DNA from: Halococcus salifodinae DSM 8989
GTDB taxonomy: Archaea > Halobacteriota > Halobacteria > Halobacteriales > Halococcaceae
Assembly: GCF_000336935.1 (NCBI RefSeq)
Contig: NZ_AOME01000054.1
Span: 106,770-170,769, forward strand
Direction of reading: 5' to 3'
Length of the DNA stretch: 64,000 nucleotides
Shown: positions 1 to 9,313 of the stretch, in pieces
Position numbering within the stretch: the first letter of the stretch is position 1
Layout: the number at the start of each line of letters is the position of its first letter
The notes under the pieces: generated by a model
What the model saw: only the letters and a program-made list of their open reading frames with translations
Told to the model about the DNA's origin: nothing
The model's database searches: none
Program-made: the position numbers and the translations under genes

Positions 1-1640
1 TAGTCGTCCTGGGAGAAGGAGGTGTCGACGCCGGTGGCGTAGAAGCCCGAGGCCACCGAGACGAGCAGCGTCACGACCAGTAGGGCGTAGGTCGTTTCGT
101 GGCCCTGACCGTGGCCCGAGGTGCCACAGAACGCCGTGACCTTCCCGGTGGGGTGAACCCGAACGAGTCCGGACTCCCAGAGGCCGGCCTGCGCACCGAG
201 CTGGCCGGCGAGTTCCGAGGGTGCGAGACCACATGCCTCGATGTAGCTCGAAAGTCCGATCCCGAGATACCGCCCCTCCTCGCGGAGCTCTTCCTGACGC
301 TCTCGGAGGTCGTCGTAGCCGACCGCCTCCAGCGCCTTGTCGAGTGCGGGCTCGTAGTTTCCGCTGTCGTACTCCACCGCCACCGGCGTCTGGTGGGGGA
401 AGTCGTCGTCGGGAACGAAGTTCTGTCGTCTGAACGCCGCGGGGTCCATCCCCATCTCGCGCGCACCGAGGGTGATCAGCCGCTCGACGACGTACAGCGC
501 TTCGGGACGACCGGCCCCGCGATAGGCGTCGACGGGTGCGCCGTTGGTGAACGCGCCGACCACGTTGCAGTGGATCGCCGGGATGTCGTACTGCCCCGAG
601 AGCAGGGTGCCGTAGAGATAGGTCGGCACGGCGGGCGCGAACGTCGAGAGGTACGCGCCCATTCCCGCGTGGGTCTTCACGCGCATCCCAGTGATCGTCC
701 CCTCCTCGTCCATCGCGAGCTCGCCGTGGGTGATGTGATCGCGGCCGTGAGCGTCGGTGAGGTACGTTTCAGTACGGGTGGCGGTCCACTTCACCGGTCT
801 TCCAGTTTCCATCGCACACCACGACGCGAGCGCCTCGTCAGGGTAGTGGTGGATCTTCGAGCCGAACCCGCCGCCCACGTCGGGCGCGACGATGTGGATC
901 TTGTGTTCGGGCACGTCGAGCACCCCCGACATGAGCTGGCGGTGGAGGTGGGGGTTCTGGGAGGTCATGTGAACCTCCAGCTCCTCGGTGCCCGGCTTGT
1001 ACTCCGCGACCGTCGCTCGCGGCTCCATCGCGTTCGGGATCAGCCGCTGATTCGTCAGATCGACCTCGGCGGTGTGGGCCGCCTCGTCGAACGCTGCATC
1101 CGTCTCGTCGGCGTCGCCGATCTCCCAGTCGAACGCGGTGTTGTCGTCGAGATCGTCGTGGACTACTGGTGCGCCGTCCTCGACAGCCTCTTTCGGGTCG
1201 ATGACTGCATCCTTGCGGTCGTAGTCGACGTCGATTGCGTCGACTGCGTCGCTCGCGATGTAGCGCTCCTCGGCGACGACCACGGCGATCCCGTCACCCT
1301 GATACCGCGCCGTTTCGCCCGCGAGAAGTGGATGGACCGGCGTCTCCAGACTGTCGAGCAGCCAGCCGACGGGGATCTCGCCGGGGACGTCGAGGTCGTC
1401 GGCGGTGTAAACGCCGATCACGCCGTCCATTTCTTCGGCGTCGCTGGTATCGACATCGCCGATCGTCGCATGGCCGTACTGGCTCCGGAGAACACTCATG
1501 TGGGCCATGTTCGGCCGCTGGATGTCGTCGGTGTACTCGGCCTCGCCCGTGATGAGCGAGGGGTCCTCGCGGCGCTCGACCGCCGAGCCGAGCACCGATT
1601 CCACGTCGAGTTCGTCGGATTCGATGGTTTCGATTCCCAT
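1..1640 (-). CDS. coxL: CoxL-like molybdenum hydroxylase large subunit (partial, runs off left edge)
   Basis: Large, molybdopterin-binding subunit of a xanthine oxidase / aerobic CO dehydrogenase family enzyme; it would oxidise a small substrate with the CoxS Fe-S partner. The frame is open from the ATG at 1638-1640 to the window edge (about 546 codons). Visible landmarks are PDVGGGFGSKIHHYPDE, GAPVDAYRGAGRPE (507-527) and GTSGHGQGHETTYA. The AYRGAGR loop is that of form II proteins, not the AYxCSFR loop of proven CO dehydrogenases, so the substrate is uncertain. The last 27 codons before the edge (about 3-83) read LLVVTLLVSVASGFYATG..., a hydrophobic stretch unlike the QLVADELG-type sequence expected there. 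The start codon lies 2 bp after the coxS stop, so the two are co-transcribed. Confidence 0.85.
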   Translation of the reverse strand, partial: MGIETIESDELDVESVLGSAVERREDPSLITGEAEYTDDIQRPNMAHMSVLRSQYGHATIGDVDTSDAEEMDGVIGVYTADDLDVPGEIPVGWLLDSLETPVHPLLAGETARYQGDGIAVVVAEERYIASDAVDAIDVDYDRKDAVIDPKEAVEDGAPVVHDDLDDNTAFDWEIGDADETDAAFDEAAHTAEVDLTNQRLIPNAMEPRATVAEYKPGTEELEVHMTSQNPHLHRQLMSGVLDVPEHKIHIVAPDVGGGFGSKIHHYPDEALASWCAMETGRPVKWTATRTETYLTDAHGRDHITHGELAMDEEGTITGMRVKTHAGMGAYLSTFAPAVPTYLYGTLLSGQYDIPAIHCNVVGAFTNGAPVDAYRGAGRPEALYVVERLITLGAREMGMDPAAFRRQNFVPDDDFPHQTPVAVEYDSGNYEPALDKALEAVGYDDLRERQEELREEGRYLGIGLSSYIEACGLAPSELAGQLGAQAGLWESGLVRVHPTGKVTAFCGTSGHGQGHETTYALLVVTLLVSVASGFYATGVDTSFSQDD

Positions 1641-1642
1641 GG

Positions 1643-2182
1643 TCAGTCGTCACCTCCACCGTCCGCGGCGGTCGTCTCGGTCACGTCCTCGCCGCCGTCG
1701 GTCGCTGCCGCCGCACTCATCTCGTCGGCGGCGAACTCGACCGCGTTCACGATGTTCTGATAGCCGGTACACCGACAGAGATTGCCCTCGATCGCTTCCC
1801 TGATCTCCTCCTCGTCGGGATCGGGGTTGCGCTCCAAGAGATCGTTCGCCGAGAGCATCATCCCTGGTGTGCAGTACCCACATTGGAGACCGTGTTCTTT
1901 CTGGAACCCCTCCTGAATCGGGGCGTACGTGCCGTCTTCGGCGAGTCCCTCGACGGTCCCGATTTCGGCCCCGTCGGCCTGCACGGCGAGCAGCGTACAG
2001 GACTTCACCGCATCGCCGTCCAGATGCACGGTACAGGCCCCGCAGGTCGAGCTTTCACACCCGACGTTCGTCCCGGTATACCCCAACTCGTCGCGCAGGG
2101 CGTGGACCAGCAGCGTCCGGGAGTCGACCGTGAGTTCGTGTGCTGTGCCGTTGACCGTCACCTCGATGTCGTGTTCTGTCAT
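1643..2182 (-). CDS. coxS: CoxS-like [2Fe-2S] small subunit
   Basis: Iron-sulfur electron-transfer subunit of a molybdenum hydroxylase, 179 aa. The N-terminal plant-type ferredoxin domain carries the first cluster ([16 protein letters not shown]...KSC). The C-terminal helical domain carries the second (CGYCTPGM ... [11 protein letters not shown]). The last 25 or so residues form an acidic, low-complexity tail beyond the usual 155-160 aa length, which is common in haloarchaeal proteins. It sits 5 bp after coxG and 2 bp before coxL. No FAD-binding CoxM gene is visible; it could lie beyond the left edge. Confidence 0.93.
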   Translation of the reverse strand: MTEHDIEVTVNGTAHELTVDSRTLLVHALRDELGYTGTNVGCESSTCGACTVHLDGDAVKSCTLLAVQADGAEIGTVEGLAEDGTYAPIQEGFQKEHGLQCGYCTPGMMLSANDLLERNPDPDEEEIREAIEGNLCRCTGYQNIVNAVEFAADEMSAAAATDGGEDVTETTAADGGGDD

Positions 2183-2187
2183 GTGTG

Positions 2188-2832
2188 TTACCTGCCCTCC
2201 GACCGACCGAGAATTCGGTCGACGATGCCGCGATCGTCACCGGACTCCTCGGCCGACTCTGCGGCTTCGACCTCGCCGCCTTCGGCGATTTCGCGCTCAC
2301 GGATCTCGTCCTGGATCGACGAAAAGAACCGCTTCACGACCTGGTTCGCCGCGGGATTGATGACCCGTTGGCCCATCGAAGCGATCCGGCCGAACACGTC
2401 GGCCTCGGTCTTCCAGTCGACGCCGACGCCGTCGTCGGTCTCCGAGAGCTCCATTCCCGAGGTCATCTCGAACGAGCTATCACCGGCCGAGCCCTCGCCG
2501 GACGCTTCCATCTCGGGCTGCTCGCGGTGATCGATCGTCACGGTCGTCTCGAACGTCGGATTCACCGGCCCGATGCTGATCTGCATGACGGCGGCGTAGC
2601 GTCCTCCCTCCTCGAACGCCCGTTCGGCGATCACCTCCGGGTCCGAGGTCGGTTCGACGTCTCGGTCGGCGTGCTCCTCGCGGAGCGCGTCGAAACCGAC
2701 GTCGTCCTCGTCGACCCGGACGAGAAACTCACATCCGGGAAGCGCGCTCTCGATCATCACCGGATCCGAGAGCGCGAGCCACACCTCCTCGGTGGTCGTG
2801 TCCTCGAGTTCGAACGTTCCACTGAATTCCAT
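2188..2832 (-). CDS. coxG: CoxG-like SRPBCC protein
   Basis: Carbon monoxide dehydrogenase subunit G family protein, 214 aa. The N-terminal ~150 aa is the SRPBCC/CoxG domain (MEFSGTFELEDTTTEEVWLALSD, then ESALPGCEFL). CoxG in bacteria is implicated in membrane anchoring or assembly of the CODH complex. The C-terminal ~50 residues are a charged acidic tail with no visible domain. It is the first gene of the coxG-coxS-coxL operon on the minus strand, and the upstream gap to moeA holds promoters for both directions. Confidence 0.88.
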   Translation of the reverse strand: MEFSGTFELEDTTTEEVWLALSDPVMIESALPGCEFLVRVDEDDVGFDALREEHADRDVEPTSDPEVIAERAFEEGGRYAAVMQISIGPVNPTFETTVTIDHREQPEMEASGEGSAGDSSFEMTSGMELSETDDGVGVDWKTEADVFGRIASMGQRVINPAANQVVKRFFSSIQDEIREREIAEGGEVEAAESAEESGDDRGIVDRILGRSEGR

Positions 2833-3003
2833 GTGTCGAGTTGCTCCCGAAAGGCGTGCGAGACACCTTCACCCTAGCGTGTCGCTATGTAATGAAAAAG
2901 ATTACCATGGTTTCGCGTCGCGCGCGCACGATCGTCCGGATACCATCACCCGATCGTCCGACACCGGCGGAAGGGATATGACGTGATCGGGCCACGGGAC
3001 GGT

Positions 3004-4200
3004 ATGCCGAACCGCGAGCTGGTCTCCCGCTCGGTGGCGGTCGAACGGGTCGTCGAGGCGCGATCGACAGCGCTCGCCGACATCGCTACGGCGCACGTCG
3101 AACTGGATGCGATCGCCGGGCGAGTGCTCGCTGAGGACGTCCACGCGCCCCGCGACGTCCCGCCGCACGACTACGCCACGATGGACGGCTACGCCGCTGC
3201 GGCCGCCGACGAGCCACCGCTCGATGTCGTCGACGAGATCGCTCCCGAGGACGAGCCACCCGACATCGGCCCTGGAACTGCGGTACGGATCGCCACCGGC
3301 GCACCGCTGCCGCCACGGACCGACGCAGTGCTGAAACGCGAGAACGCGACCGTCGCGGAGGGACGACTCGCGGACTGGGAACTCGCCGCCGGAACGAACG
3401 TTCATCGTCGGGGAACCACCGCCACGGCCGACGAGCGGCTGTTCGCCGCGGGCGATCGACTCGCGCCGCGACACGCGGCGCTTTGCCGCGACGTCGGTAT
3501 CGACACCGTTCCGGTCCGCGAGCGGTTTGCGGTGGGGATCGTCGCGACCGGGACCGAGATCCACGAGGGTCGACAGCCCGACCGCGACTCCGAGTTCCTC
3601 GCCAACCTCGTCCGATCGTGGGGGCACGTTCCTGCAGAGCCACGAACCGTGCCCGACGATCCCGCTGCCGTTCGAGAAACGATCGAGAGCGCGGCCGCGG
3701 ACCACGATGTCGTCCTCACGTCTGGCGGGACGAGCGTCGGGACAGCAGACCACGTTTCGAGCACCCTCGCGGATCATGACCCGTTATTCGAGGGCGTTCG
3801 TCTCCGACCTGGTCGCCCTGTGATGGCCGCCGTGGTCGATGGTACTCCCGTCGTCGCACTCCCCGGAAAACCGATCGCGGCTCACACCGCTGCCGTGCTG
3901 GTCGCGCGACCGCTGTTCACCGGGAAAACCGATCTTTCGACAGTCACGACTACCCCCGAACACCACGTCGCAATGCCCGACGCCGACCGCGAGTACGCGG
4001 TACCAGTTGTCATGGAGGACGGGCGCGCAACGGCGCTCGGTCACGTCGACTCGTCGCTCCCGCTCTACGAGGATCGATTCGCGCCAGGGCTCGTCGCGGC
4101 GAGCACGCGAGCGACGCTCGCCGACGGGTTCGTTCTCACCGAAACCGCACTCGAACCCGACGAGCCGGTCGATGTCGTTCCGTACCCGGCCGTCGAGTGA
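3004..4200 (+). CDS. moeA: MoeA-type molybdopterin molybdenumtransferase
   Basis: Inserts molybdenum into adenylylated molybdopterin in the last step of cofactor synthesis, in the cytoplasm. The N-terminal region has the MoeA signature HDYATMDGYAAA. The central MoCF domain has VGIVATGTEI and LTSGGTSVGTADHV. The end of the MoCF region has ALPGKPIAAHT, followed by the small C-terminal MoeA domain IV. I chose the ATG at 3004; an in-frame GTG at 2983 would add 7 residues. It is divergent from the coxGSL operon, consistent with cofactor supply to that enzyme. Confidence 0.9.
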   Translation: MPNRELVSRSVAVERVVEARSTALADIATAHVELDAIAGRVLAEDVHAPRDVPPHDYATMDGYAAAAADEPPLDVVDEIAPEDEPPDIGPGTAVRIATGAPLPPRTDAVLKRENATVAEGRLADWELAAGTNVHRRGTTATADERLFAAGDRLAPRHAALCRDVGIDTVPVRERFAVGIVATGTEIHEGRQPDRDSEFLANLVRSWGHVPAEPRTVPDDPAAVRETIESAAADHDVVLTSGGTSVGTADHVSSTLADHDPLFEGVRLRPGRPVMAAVVDGTPVVALPGKPIAAHTAAVLVARPLFTGKTDLSTVTTTPEHHVAMPDADREYAVPVVMEDGRATALGHVDSSLPLYEDRFAPGLVAASTRATLADGFVLTETALEPDEPVDVVPYPAVE

Positions 4201-4300
4201 GAATCGGGCCTCGACGCTCGCCGATCGGCGCTACGGTCAGAGACGATGTCTGGCGACACGAATCCGTCTCGAACGCCGTCGCTGGTGGAGTGGAGCGCTG

Positions 4301-4305
4301 AAAAA
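4301..4305 (-). terminator. T-tract terminator after rps2 operon
   Basis: Read on the minus strand, a run of five T's follows the rps2 stop by about 12 bp. T-rich tracts without a long hairpin are the usual archaeal transcription terminators. It faces the convergent moeA gene, which ends at 4200. Confidence 0.4.
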
Positions 4306-4316
4306 CGAACGTAGGC

Positions 4317-5108
4317 TCAGATGCCCTCTTCGAAGTCGTCGAGCTCGTACATCGTGTCAGCACCGCGGCGGTCGAGCGTCTCGTTCGCGAGCAGCCAGTA
4401 GACCACCGACAGCGCCCGGCGGCCCTTGTTGTTCGTCGGGATCGCGAGATCCACGTTGCTCGTGGAGTTGTTCGAGTCACACATCGCGACCACTGGAATG
4501 CCCACTGTGATGGCCTCCGTGACGGCCTGGGCGTCGCCGATCGGGTCAGTCACCACGAGCACGTCGGGTTCGATGTACCCGTCGTAGTCGGGGTTGGTGA
4601 GCGTCCCGGGGATGAATCGGCCCGTCCGGGCGCGCGCCCCGATGGCGTCGGCGAGCTTCTCTGCCGGGAATCGGCCGTACTGGCGCGAGGAGGCCACGAG
4701 GATTCCCTCGGGGTCGTAGTTCGCGAGGAAGTCGGCAGCGGTTCGGATTCGCTGGTCGGTCTGGCCCACGTCGAGCACGTACAGCCCGTCGGTCCGGACG
4801 CGGTGGATGAACCGCTCCATCTCGTCGGTCTTCTGCTGGGTGCCGATGTGGACGCCCGCGCCGAGGTAGTCCTCGACGGGGATGAGGAGGTCGGCCTCGT
4901 CGCCGGACATGACGTCCTCGTCGAACGCCGGGCCGTCATCCTCTTCGGCCTCGTCCGCGGCCGCCTCGTCGGCGTCGGTCGTGCCCTCGATCGATTCGTC
5001 TCTGACGTCGGTTGCGGGGTCTTCTGCGGGTTCCGCGCCGGCTTCGCCGGTCGGCTCCTCCTCGATGTCGCGTTCGGCCGCGTCGAGACCCTCTTCGTTG
5101 TTGCTCAT
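4317..5108 (-). CDS. rps2: 30S ribosomal protein uS2
   Basis: Small-subunit ribosomal protein S2, 263 aa. The uS2 core starts near residue 70 ([32 protein letters not shown]) and runs through [22 protein letters not shown] and [22 protein letters not shown]. The first ~65 residues are an extra, very acidic Glu/Asp/Ala-rich extension typical of haloarchaeal S2. The ATG overlaps the eno stop by 4 bp (ATGA). It is the last gene of the rpl18e-rpl13-rps9-rpoN-rpoK-eno-rps2 operon. Confidence 0.97.
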   Translation of the reverse strand: MSNNEEGLDAAERDIEEEPTGEAGAEPAEDPATDVRDESIEGTTDADEAAADEAEEDDGPAFDEDVMSGDEADLLIPVEDYLGAGVHIGTQQKTDEMERFIHRVRTDGLYVLDVGQTDQRIRTAADFLANYDPEGILVASSRQYGRFPAEKLADAIGARARTGRFIPGTLTNPDYDGYIEPDVLVVTDPIGDAQAVTEAITVGIPVVAMCDSNNSTSNVDLAIPTNNKGRRALSVVYWLLANETLDRRGADTMYELDDFEEGI

Positions 5109-6307
5109 GCGGTTTCCTCGGTTCTGATGAGTTCGTTCAGCTTGGCTGTGCGCTCGCCGCCGACCGCGCCCGTCTTGACGAACGGTGCGGCGGTCGCGAC
5201 GGCGAGGTGTGCGATCGTGGTGTCCTCGGTCTCGCCCGATCGGTGCGAGATCACGGGTGCGAGCCCGTTCTCGACGGCGCGCTCGGTCGCGTCGAACGCG
5301 TCCGAGAGCGTCCCGATCTGATTCGGCTTCACGAGCAGCGCGTTCGCCGCGCCCGCCTCGATCCCACGATCGAGCCGCTCGACGTTCGTCACGAACAGAT
5401 CGTCGCCACAGATCAGCGTCTCCGTTCCGACTTGGTCAGTCAGTTCGGCGAATCCCTCGAAATCCTCCTCGTCGAGCGGGTCCTCGACGTAGACGAGGTC
5501 GTACTCGTCGACGAGACCCGCGACGTACTCGATCTGTTCGTCGGGCGTCCGCTCGGTGTCGCCGTAGCGGTAGACCCCCTCGTCGGCGTCGTAGAGTTCG
5601 GTCGCCGCCACGTCGAGGCCGAACCCGATGTCGAAGCCGACCTCGTCGGCGACCTGCTTTGTGGCCTCCGCGACGATTTCGAACGCCTCGCTGTCGTCGA
5701 TCGCGGGTGCCCACGCGCCCTCGTCCCCTTTCGCTGCGGGGACGTCACGCTCGGCGAGGATCTCGCCGACTGCGGCGTGGACCTGTGCGTTCGCGAACAC
5801 CGCGTCCGCGACGCTGGGTGCGCCCACCGGTGCGGCGAGGAACTCCTGGATGTGGGTCGCCTCATTCGCGTGCTCGCCGCCGCCGATCACGTTGCCGAGC
5901 GGCGTCGGGAACTCGTTCCCGCGGAACGCCCCACCCAAATGCTGGTACAGCGGCGCACCGAGTGCGTCGGCCGCGGCGGTTGCAGTAGCCATCGAGATCG
6001 CGACTGCACTGTTTGCGCCGATCTCACCGAAGTCGTCGGTGCCGTCGGCTGCACGCAGCGCGGCGTCGACCGAGCGCTGATCGCCGGCGTACACCTGGCC
6101 CTCGATCCGCGGGACGGCGTGTTCGCGAGCGCTCGCGATCGCCTCGCTCGCGGGCAGCGATGTCGCCTCGTGCGCGCCGGTGCTCGCGCCGCTCGGTGCG
6201 GCCGCCCGACCGAACCCGCCCGATTCGGTGGTGACTTCGGCCTCCACGGTCGGATTCCCGCGCGAGTCGAGCACTCGTCGGAGCCGGACCTCGGTGATCA
6301 GCGTCAC
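5105..6307 (-). CDS. eno: Enolase
   Basis: Phosphopyruvate hydratase, 2-phosphoglycerate to PEP, 400 aa. Motifs include the N-terminal [15 protein letters not shown], the substrate loop [23 protein letters not shown] with metal-binding acids, the GDDLFVTN strand, the catalytic lysine region [13 protein letters not shown] and [17 protein letters not shown]. The start is a GTG whose GTGA overlaps the rpoK stop by 4 bp. Position between rpoK and rps2 is conserved in archaea. Confidence 0.97.
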   Translation of the reverse strand: MTLITEVRLRRVLDSRGNPTVEAEVTTESGGFGRAAAPSGASTGAHEATSLPASEAIASAREHAVPRIEGQVYAGDQRSVDAALRAADGTDDFGEIGANSAVAISMATATAAADALGAPLYQHLGGAFRGNEFPTPLGNVIGGGEHANEATHIQEFLAAPVGAPSVADAVFANAQVHAAVGEILAERDVPAAKGDEGAWAPAIDDSEAFEIVAEATKQVADEVGFDIGFGLDVAATELYDADEGVYRYGDTERTPDEQIEYVAGLVDEYDLVYVEDPLDEEDFEGFAELTDQVGTETLICGDDLFVTNVERLDRGIEAGAANALLVKPNQIGTLSDAFDATERAVENGLAPVISHRSGETEDTTIAHLAVATAAPFVKTGAVGGERTAKLNELIRTEETA

Positions 6308-6480
6308 TGTTTCCCCCGATTGACGGTGAAGGGCAGCACGCCGGCGTCGTACTCTTCGGCCGCGATCAGGATCGGCTCTGTACTATCGGTCCCGACCAAC
6401 ACGGGCGCGCCGTACGCGATCTGGAGCGCCCGTGCGCCGATGATCCGTGCCTTCTCGTACCGATTGTAGCGCTGCGCCAT
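6304..6480 (-). CDS. rpoK: RNA polymerase subunit K (omega homologue)
   Basis: A 58-residue RpoK/omega subunit beginning [20 protein letters not shown] and ending FTVNRGKQ. RpoK helps assemble and stabilise the archaeal RNA polymerase. The motif [17 protein letters not shown] and the downstream PI.IA.EE segment are characteristic. The ATG shares one base with the rpoN stop, and the stop overlaps the GTG of eno. The gene is short but its identity is clear from sequence and from the conserved rpoN-rpoK-eno order. Confidence 0.96.
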   Translation of the reverse strand: MAQRYNRYEKARIIGARALQIAYGAPVLVGTDSTEPILIAAEEYDAGVLPFTVNRGKQ

Positions 6481-6671
6481 CACTGATAGGGGGCCACGAT
6501 GTCGACGAGGTCGGAGTGTGACACCAGCATTCGGCGACAGCAGTGCCGGTCCACGCCGAGGTCGTCGAGCACCTCGGCCGGGTCCTCGCCGTCCTCGACC
6601 CGAGCCTCGAACGGCTCCCAGTGCTCACCGACGACCTTCCCGCAGGTGAAACACCGCACGGGAACCATCAT
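6480..6671 (-). CDS. rpoN: RNA polymerase subunit N
   Basis: Zinc-binding subunit N (Rpb10 homologue) of archaeal RNA polymerase, 63 aa. It has the CFTCGKV motif at residues 7-10 region and the paired CC (RHCCRRML) that together bind one zinc ion. Two consecutive ATGs are available (6671 and 6668); homologues normally begin MMVPVRCF or MIIPVRCF. It lies in the operon between rps9 and rpoK. Confidence 0.97.
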   Translation of the reverse strand: MMVPVRCFTCGKVVGEHWEPFEARVEDGEDPAEVLDDLGVDRHCCRRMLVSHSDLVDIVAPYQ

Positions 6672-6707
6672 GGCCGTCGTCCTCCCGAAACTGGTGTCCC
6701 GATCATG

Positions 6708-7103
6708 TTAACGGTAGGACTTCTGGTAGCGCGCCCGTGCACCCGGGCCGCCCCATTTCTTCGATTCGGACTGGCGGACGTCGTTCACGAGCAGCGACCG
6801 ATCGAACTCCATGTACGCGTCGCGGAGTTCGGCGTCGTTCGCGTGCTCGACGAGTCCGCGCGCGATCGCGGTCCGCACCGCGTCGGCCTGACCGACCGTG
6901 CCGCCGCCGCTCACGTCGACCGAAATATCGACGCTCTCGCGGCGCTCTTCGGCGATACGGAACGGCTCGACCATCTTCAGCCGCGCTAGTTCCGGTTCGA
7001 TCAGTTCGACTGGTTTCGCGTTCACGCGGACGCGGCCCTCGCCTTCCGAGACGGTGGCCCGCGCGATCGCGGTCTTCTTCTTGCCTGAGGTGTTCGTTAC
7101 CAT
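6708..7103 (-). CDS. rps9: 30S ribosomal protein uS9
   Basis: Small-subunit protein S9, 131 aa. It begins [18 protein letters not shown], contains the conserved [21 protein letters not shown] block and ends with the basic [11 protein letters not shown] tail that reaches the P-site tRNA. The ATG overlaps the 3' end of rpl13 by 7 bp. Confidence 0.97.
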   Translation of the reverse strand: MVTNTSGKKKTAIARATVSEGEGRVRVNAKPVELIEPELARLKMVEPFRIAEERRESVDISVDVSGGGTVGQADAVRTAIARGLVEHANDAELRDAYMEFDRSLLVNDVRQSESKKWGGPGARARYQKSYR

Positions 7104-7534
7104 GTGACGTTGGCTCCGAGGTTCTCGCTCACGTCGCCCAGTTGGACGAACTTGGTGTTCGACAGCCGATTCAGTGATGTTCCCTCCAGAACGTCCGCAT
7201 CGTCCTCGAAGGGATCACCGACGTAGACACGAAGGCGCTCGAACGCCTCGCGCCCGCGCGGGCGCTTGTACGGGATCATCCCGCGGATCGAGCGCTTCAT
7301 GATCCGGTCGGGGCGCTTCGGGTAGTACGGCCCGCTGTCCGAGCCGAGCTCGGCGCGGTCCTCGAAGACGCCCATCACGTCGTCGGTCCCGCCCGTGATG
7401 ACTGCTTCTTCGGCGTTGACCACGGCGACGCGCTCGCCATCGAGGGCGCGTTCGGCGACCTGGCTCGCGACCCGCCCCAGGATGCAGTCCCGGGCGTCGA
7501 CCACGATATCGGGGTCGAACTCCGCGGCGTTCAT
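7097..7534 (-). CDS. rpl13: 50S ribosomal protein uL13
   Basis: Large-subunit protein L13, 145 aa, starting [21 protein letters not shown]. Conserved blocks include [15 protein letters not shown], the [27 protein letters not shown] segment and the C-terminal [12 protein letters not shown]. The start at 7534 is favoured because it gives an ATGA overlap with the rpl18e stop. A longer open frame upstream of this ATG overlaps rpl18e and is not conserved. Confidence 0.97.
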   Translation of the reverse strand: MNAAEFDPDIVVDARDCILGRVASQVAERALDGERVAVVNAEEAVITGGTDDVMGVFEDRAELGSDSGPYYPKRPDRIMKRSIRGMIPYKRPRGREAFERLRVYVGDPFEDDADVLEGTSLNRLSNTKFVQLGDVSENLGANVTW

Positions 7535-7881
7535 CGGATCACCCGGACGTCCGACCCCTCGGGGTTCTGCTCGATGCACTCTTCGAGTGCGAGCGACTCC
7601 CCGACCTGGTCGATCTTCGTTTCGGCCGTACCGGAGAAGTCGACTGCCGCCACGGTGACGGGCTTTTCGAGCACGCCGCTGCCCAGGACCTTGCCTGGCA
7701 CGACGACGGTTTCCTCCTCCTTGGCGTAGCGTTCGATCCGACCGAGGTTGACCTCGGCGTGGGTGCGCCGGGGCTTCTCCAGACGGTCGGCGACCGCCCG
7801 CCAGACGGGACTGTCCGACTCGCGGGCCGTCGACTTCAGTTCAGTGATGAGACTCGTGAGCCTCGGATTGGTCTTGCTCAT
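7531..7881 (-). CDS. rpl18e: 50S ribosomal protein eL18
   Basis: Archaeal/eukaryotic-type large-subunit protein L18e, 116 aa. It begins [20 protein letters not shown], has the basic [17 protein letters not shown] block and the [22 protein letters not shown] core. It is the first protein gene after tRNA-Leu and opens the run to rps2. Confidence 0.97.
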   Translation of the reverse strand: MSKTNPRLTSLITELKSTARESDSPVWRAVADRLEKPRRTHAEVNLGRIERYAKEEETVVVPGKVLGSGVLEKPVTVAAVDFSGTAETKIDQVGESLALEECIEQNPEGSDVRVIR

Positions 7882-7902
7882 AACTTGTCTCCCAAAAGAG
7901 CA

Positions 7903-7987
7903 TGCAGGGAGCAGGATTCGAACCTGCGAACTCCTACGAGACAGCGCCCTGAACGCTGCGCCGTTGACCTGACTTGGCTATCCCTGC
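7903..7987 (-). tRNA. tRNA-Leu (anticodon CAG)
   Basis: An 85-nt class II tRNA on the minus strand. The 7-bp acceptor stem (GCAGGGA / TCCCTGC) and discriminator A are visible, as are the GGTTCGAATCC T-arm, the long variable arm typical of leucine tRNAs and the anticodon loop TTCAGGG between CAGCG and CGCTG. This gives anticodon CAG, reading CUG. No intron and no encoded CCA are seen. It heads the rpl18e operon. Confidence 0.95.
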
Positions 7988-8173
7988 ACGCGAACTGCAC
8001 TCGTTTCCGTCCCCACAAACCAGTTTCGATCGACGGCACGTCACTCAGGGGTCGCACGCGTGGCGTCCGCTCGTCGTGCCGACGCGTCCGCGCGATGGAG
8101 TCGTGCCGGTGCATGCCTACTGCCGTGACTCGGCGGCGGGCACGCGACCGTCCGTGGTTTGTGGGGCGATACA

Positions 8174-8920
8174 TTACAACTGGACCGCTTCTTTGAGTTC
8201 GTTCGCGCGCGTTTCCAGCGAGTCGACTGCCGCCGTCACCAGCTCCTCGACGGTCAGCGAGCCATCGGTCTCGACGTGGAAGACGAACGCGTTCGGCACG
8301 TCCTCGACGCTGACCTCCTTGCCGGGATACCGGTTCGTGAGGTCGTTGTCGAACTCTTCGGTGAGGACGAGCTCGTCGTCCTCCTCGATGACGCCTCGCA
8401 GGATGTTCGGCTCCTCGTCGGCGAACTCCTCGCGGTCACCGACGACCTCCACCTTCTGAAGGTGGCGGTAGCCGACCGCCACGCCGCCCTGATGTTTGGC
8501 GTGGGTCTTCCCGGTGTCGAGCACGGCCTCGGCCTCGGCTTCGAGGCGCTGGTCCTCTTTGAGATCGATGATCGGGACGTTGTCCTCGGCGGGCTCGACG
8601 ACCGAATCGCTACTGACGAGATCGCCCGAGTACGCTGTGTCGGGGCCCGAAACGTCGATCCCCAGCGTGACGCCCTCGCCCGACTCGAACTCGTTCGGCG
8701 GCGCGTTCAAGGGTATCATTCCGAGCCGATGGCCGATCTGCTCGTCGAACATCACCGACGAGTTCTCGACCACGCGCACGGTGTCGATCGACAGGGTGGG
8801 AACGTCGGCCACCATCGCCCGCCGGATGCCGTTGGCGAACGCTGGCGTGATCCCTCTGACGAGGAAGCGAGCGTCGCGGTCGTCGCGGTCGATGAACGCG
8901 ACGTCGTACGCGGCGCTCAC
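8174..8920 (-). CDS. rpoD: RNA polymerase subunit D
   Basis: Subunit D (alpha/Rpb3 homologue) forming the D-L assembly platform of archaeal RNA polymerase, 248 aa. Landmarks are [25 protein letters not shown] near the N-terminus and [12 protein letters not shown]. The translation starts at GTG (8918-8920), 3 bp after the rps11 stop. The protein contains no cysteine, so it cannot carry the Fe-S cluster described in some archaeal D subunits. Confidence 0.97.
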   Translation of the reverse strand: MSAAYDVAFIDRDDRDARFLVRGITPAFANGIRRAMVADVPTLSIDTVRVVENSSVMFDEQIGHRLGMIPLNAPPNEFESGEGVTLGIDVSGPDTAYSGDLVSSDSVVEPAEDNVPIIDLKEDQRLEAEAEAVLDTGKTHAKHQGGVAVGYRHLQKVEVVGDREEFADEEPNILRGVIEEDDELVLTEEFDNDLTNRYPGKEVSVEDVPNAFVFHVETDGSLTVEELVTAAVDSLETRANELKEAVQL

Positions 8921-8923
8921 TGG

Positions 8924-9313
8924 TTAGAACCCGCTCGATTTGGGGGCACGCGTGCCGTCGTGCGGGATCGGCGTCACGTCCTCGATCCGGCCGATCTCCA
9001 GTCCGGCGCGCGCGAGCGCCCGGATGGTCGCCTGTGCGCCCGGTCCCGGACTCTGCTGGAGGTTCCCGCCGGGGCCGCGGACCTTGACGTGGACGCCCTC
9101 GATCCCCTGGGCGAGCACCTCTTCGGCGACGCCTTCGGCCATCTGCATCGCAGCATACGGCGACGCCTCGTCGCGGTTCTGCTTCACGGCGGTCCCGCCG
9201 CTCGATTTGGCGAGGGTCTCCGCCCCGGTCTGGTCGGTGATCGTGATGATCGTGTTGTTGAAGGAGGCGTGGACGTGTGCGACCGCCCACCGTTCCTCGT
9301 CTTCGGCGCTCAT
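8924..9313 (-). CDS. rps11: 30S ribosomal protein uS11
   Basis: Small-subunit protein S11, 129 aa, beginning [18 protein letters not shown]. It shows the conserved [21 protein letters not shown] block and the [23 protein letters not shown] segment that lines the mRNA exit channel. The ATG overlaps the rps4 stop by 4 bp. Confidence 0.97.
   Translation of the reverse strand: MSAEDEERWAVAHVHASFNNTIITITDQTGAETLAKSSGGTAVKQNRDEASPYAAMQMAEGVAEEVLAQGIEGVHVKVRGPGGNLQQSPGPGAQATIRALARAGLEIGRIEDVTPIPHDGTRAPKSSGF

Noticed and set aside
99-1760. 553-codon open frame on the plus strand
   Set aside because: It is antisense to the coxL-coxS genes; the minus strand shows clear conserved motifs, while this translation is Arg/Val-rich without any domain.
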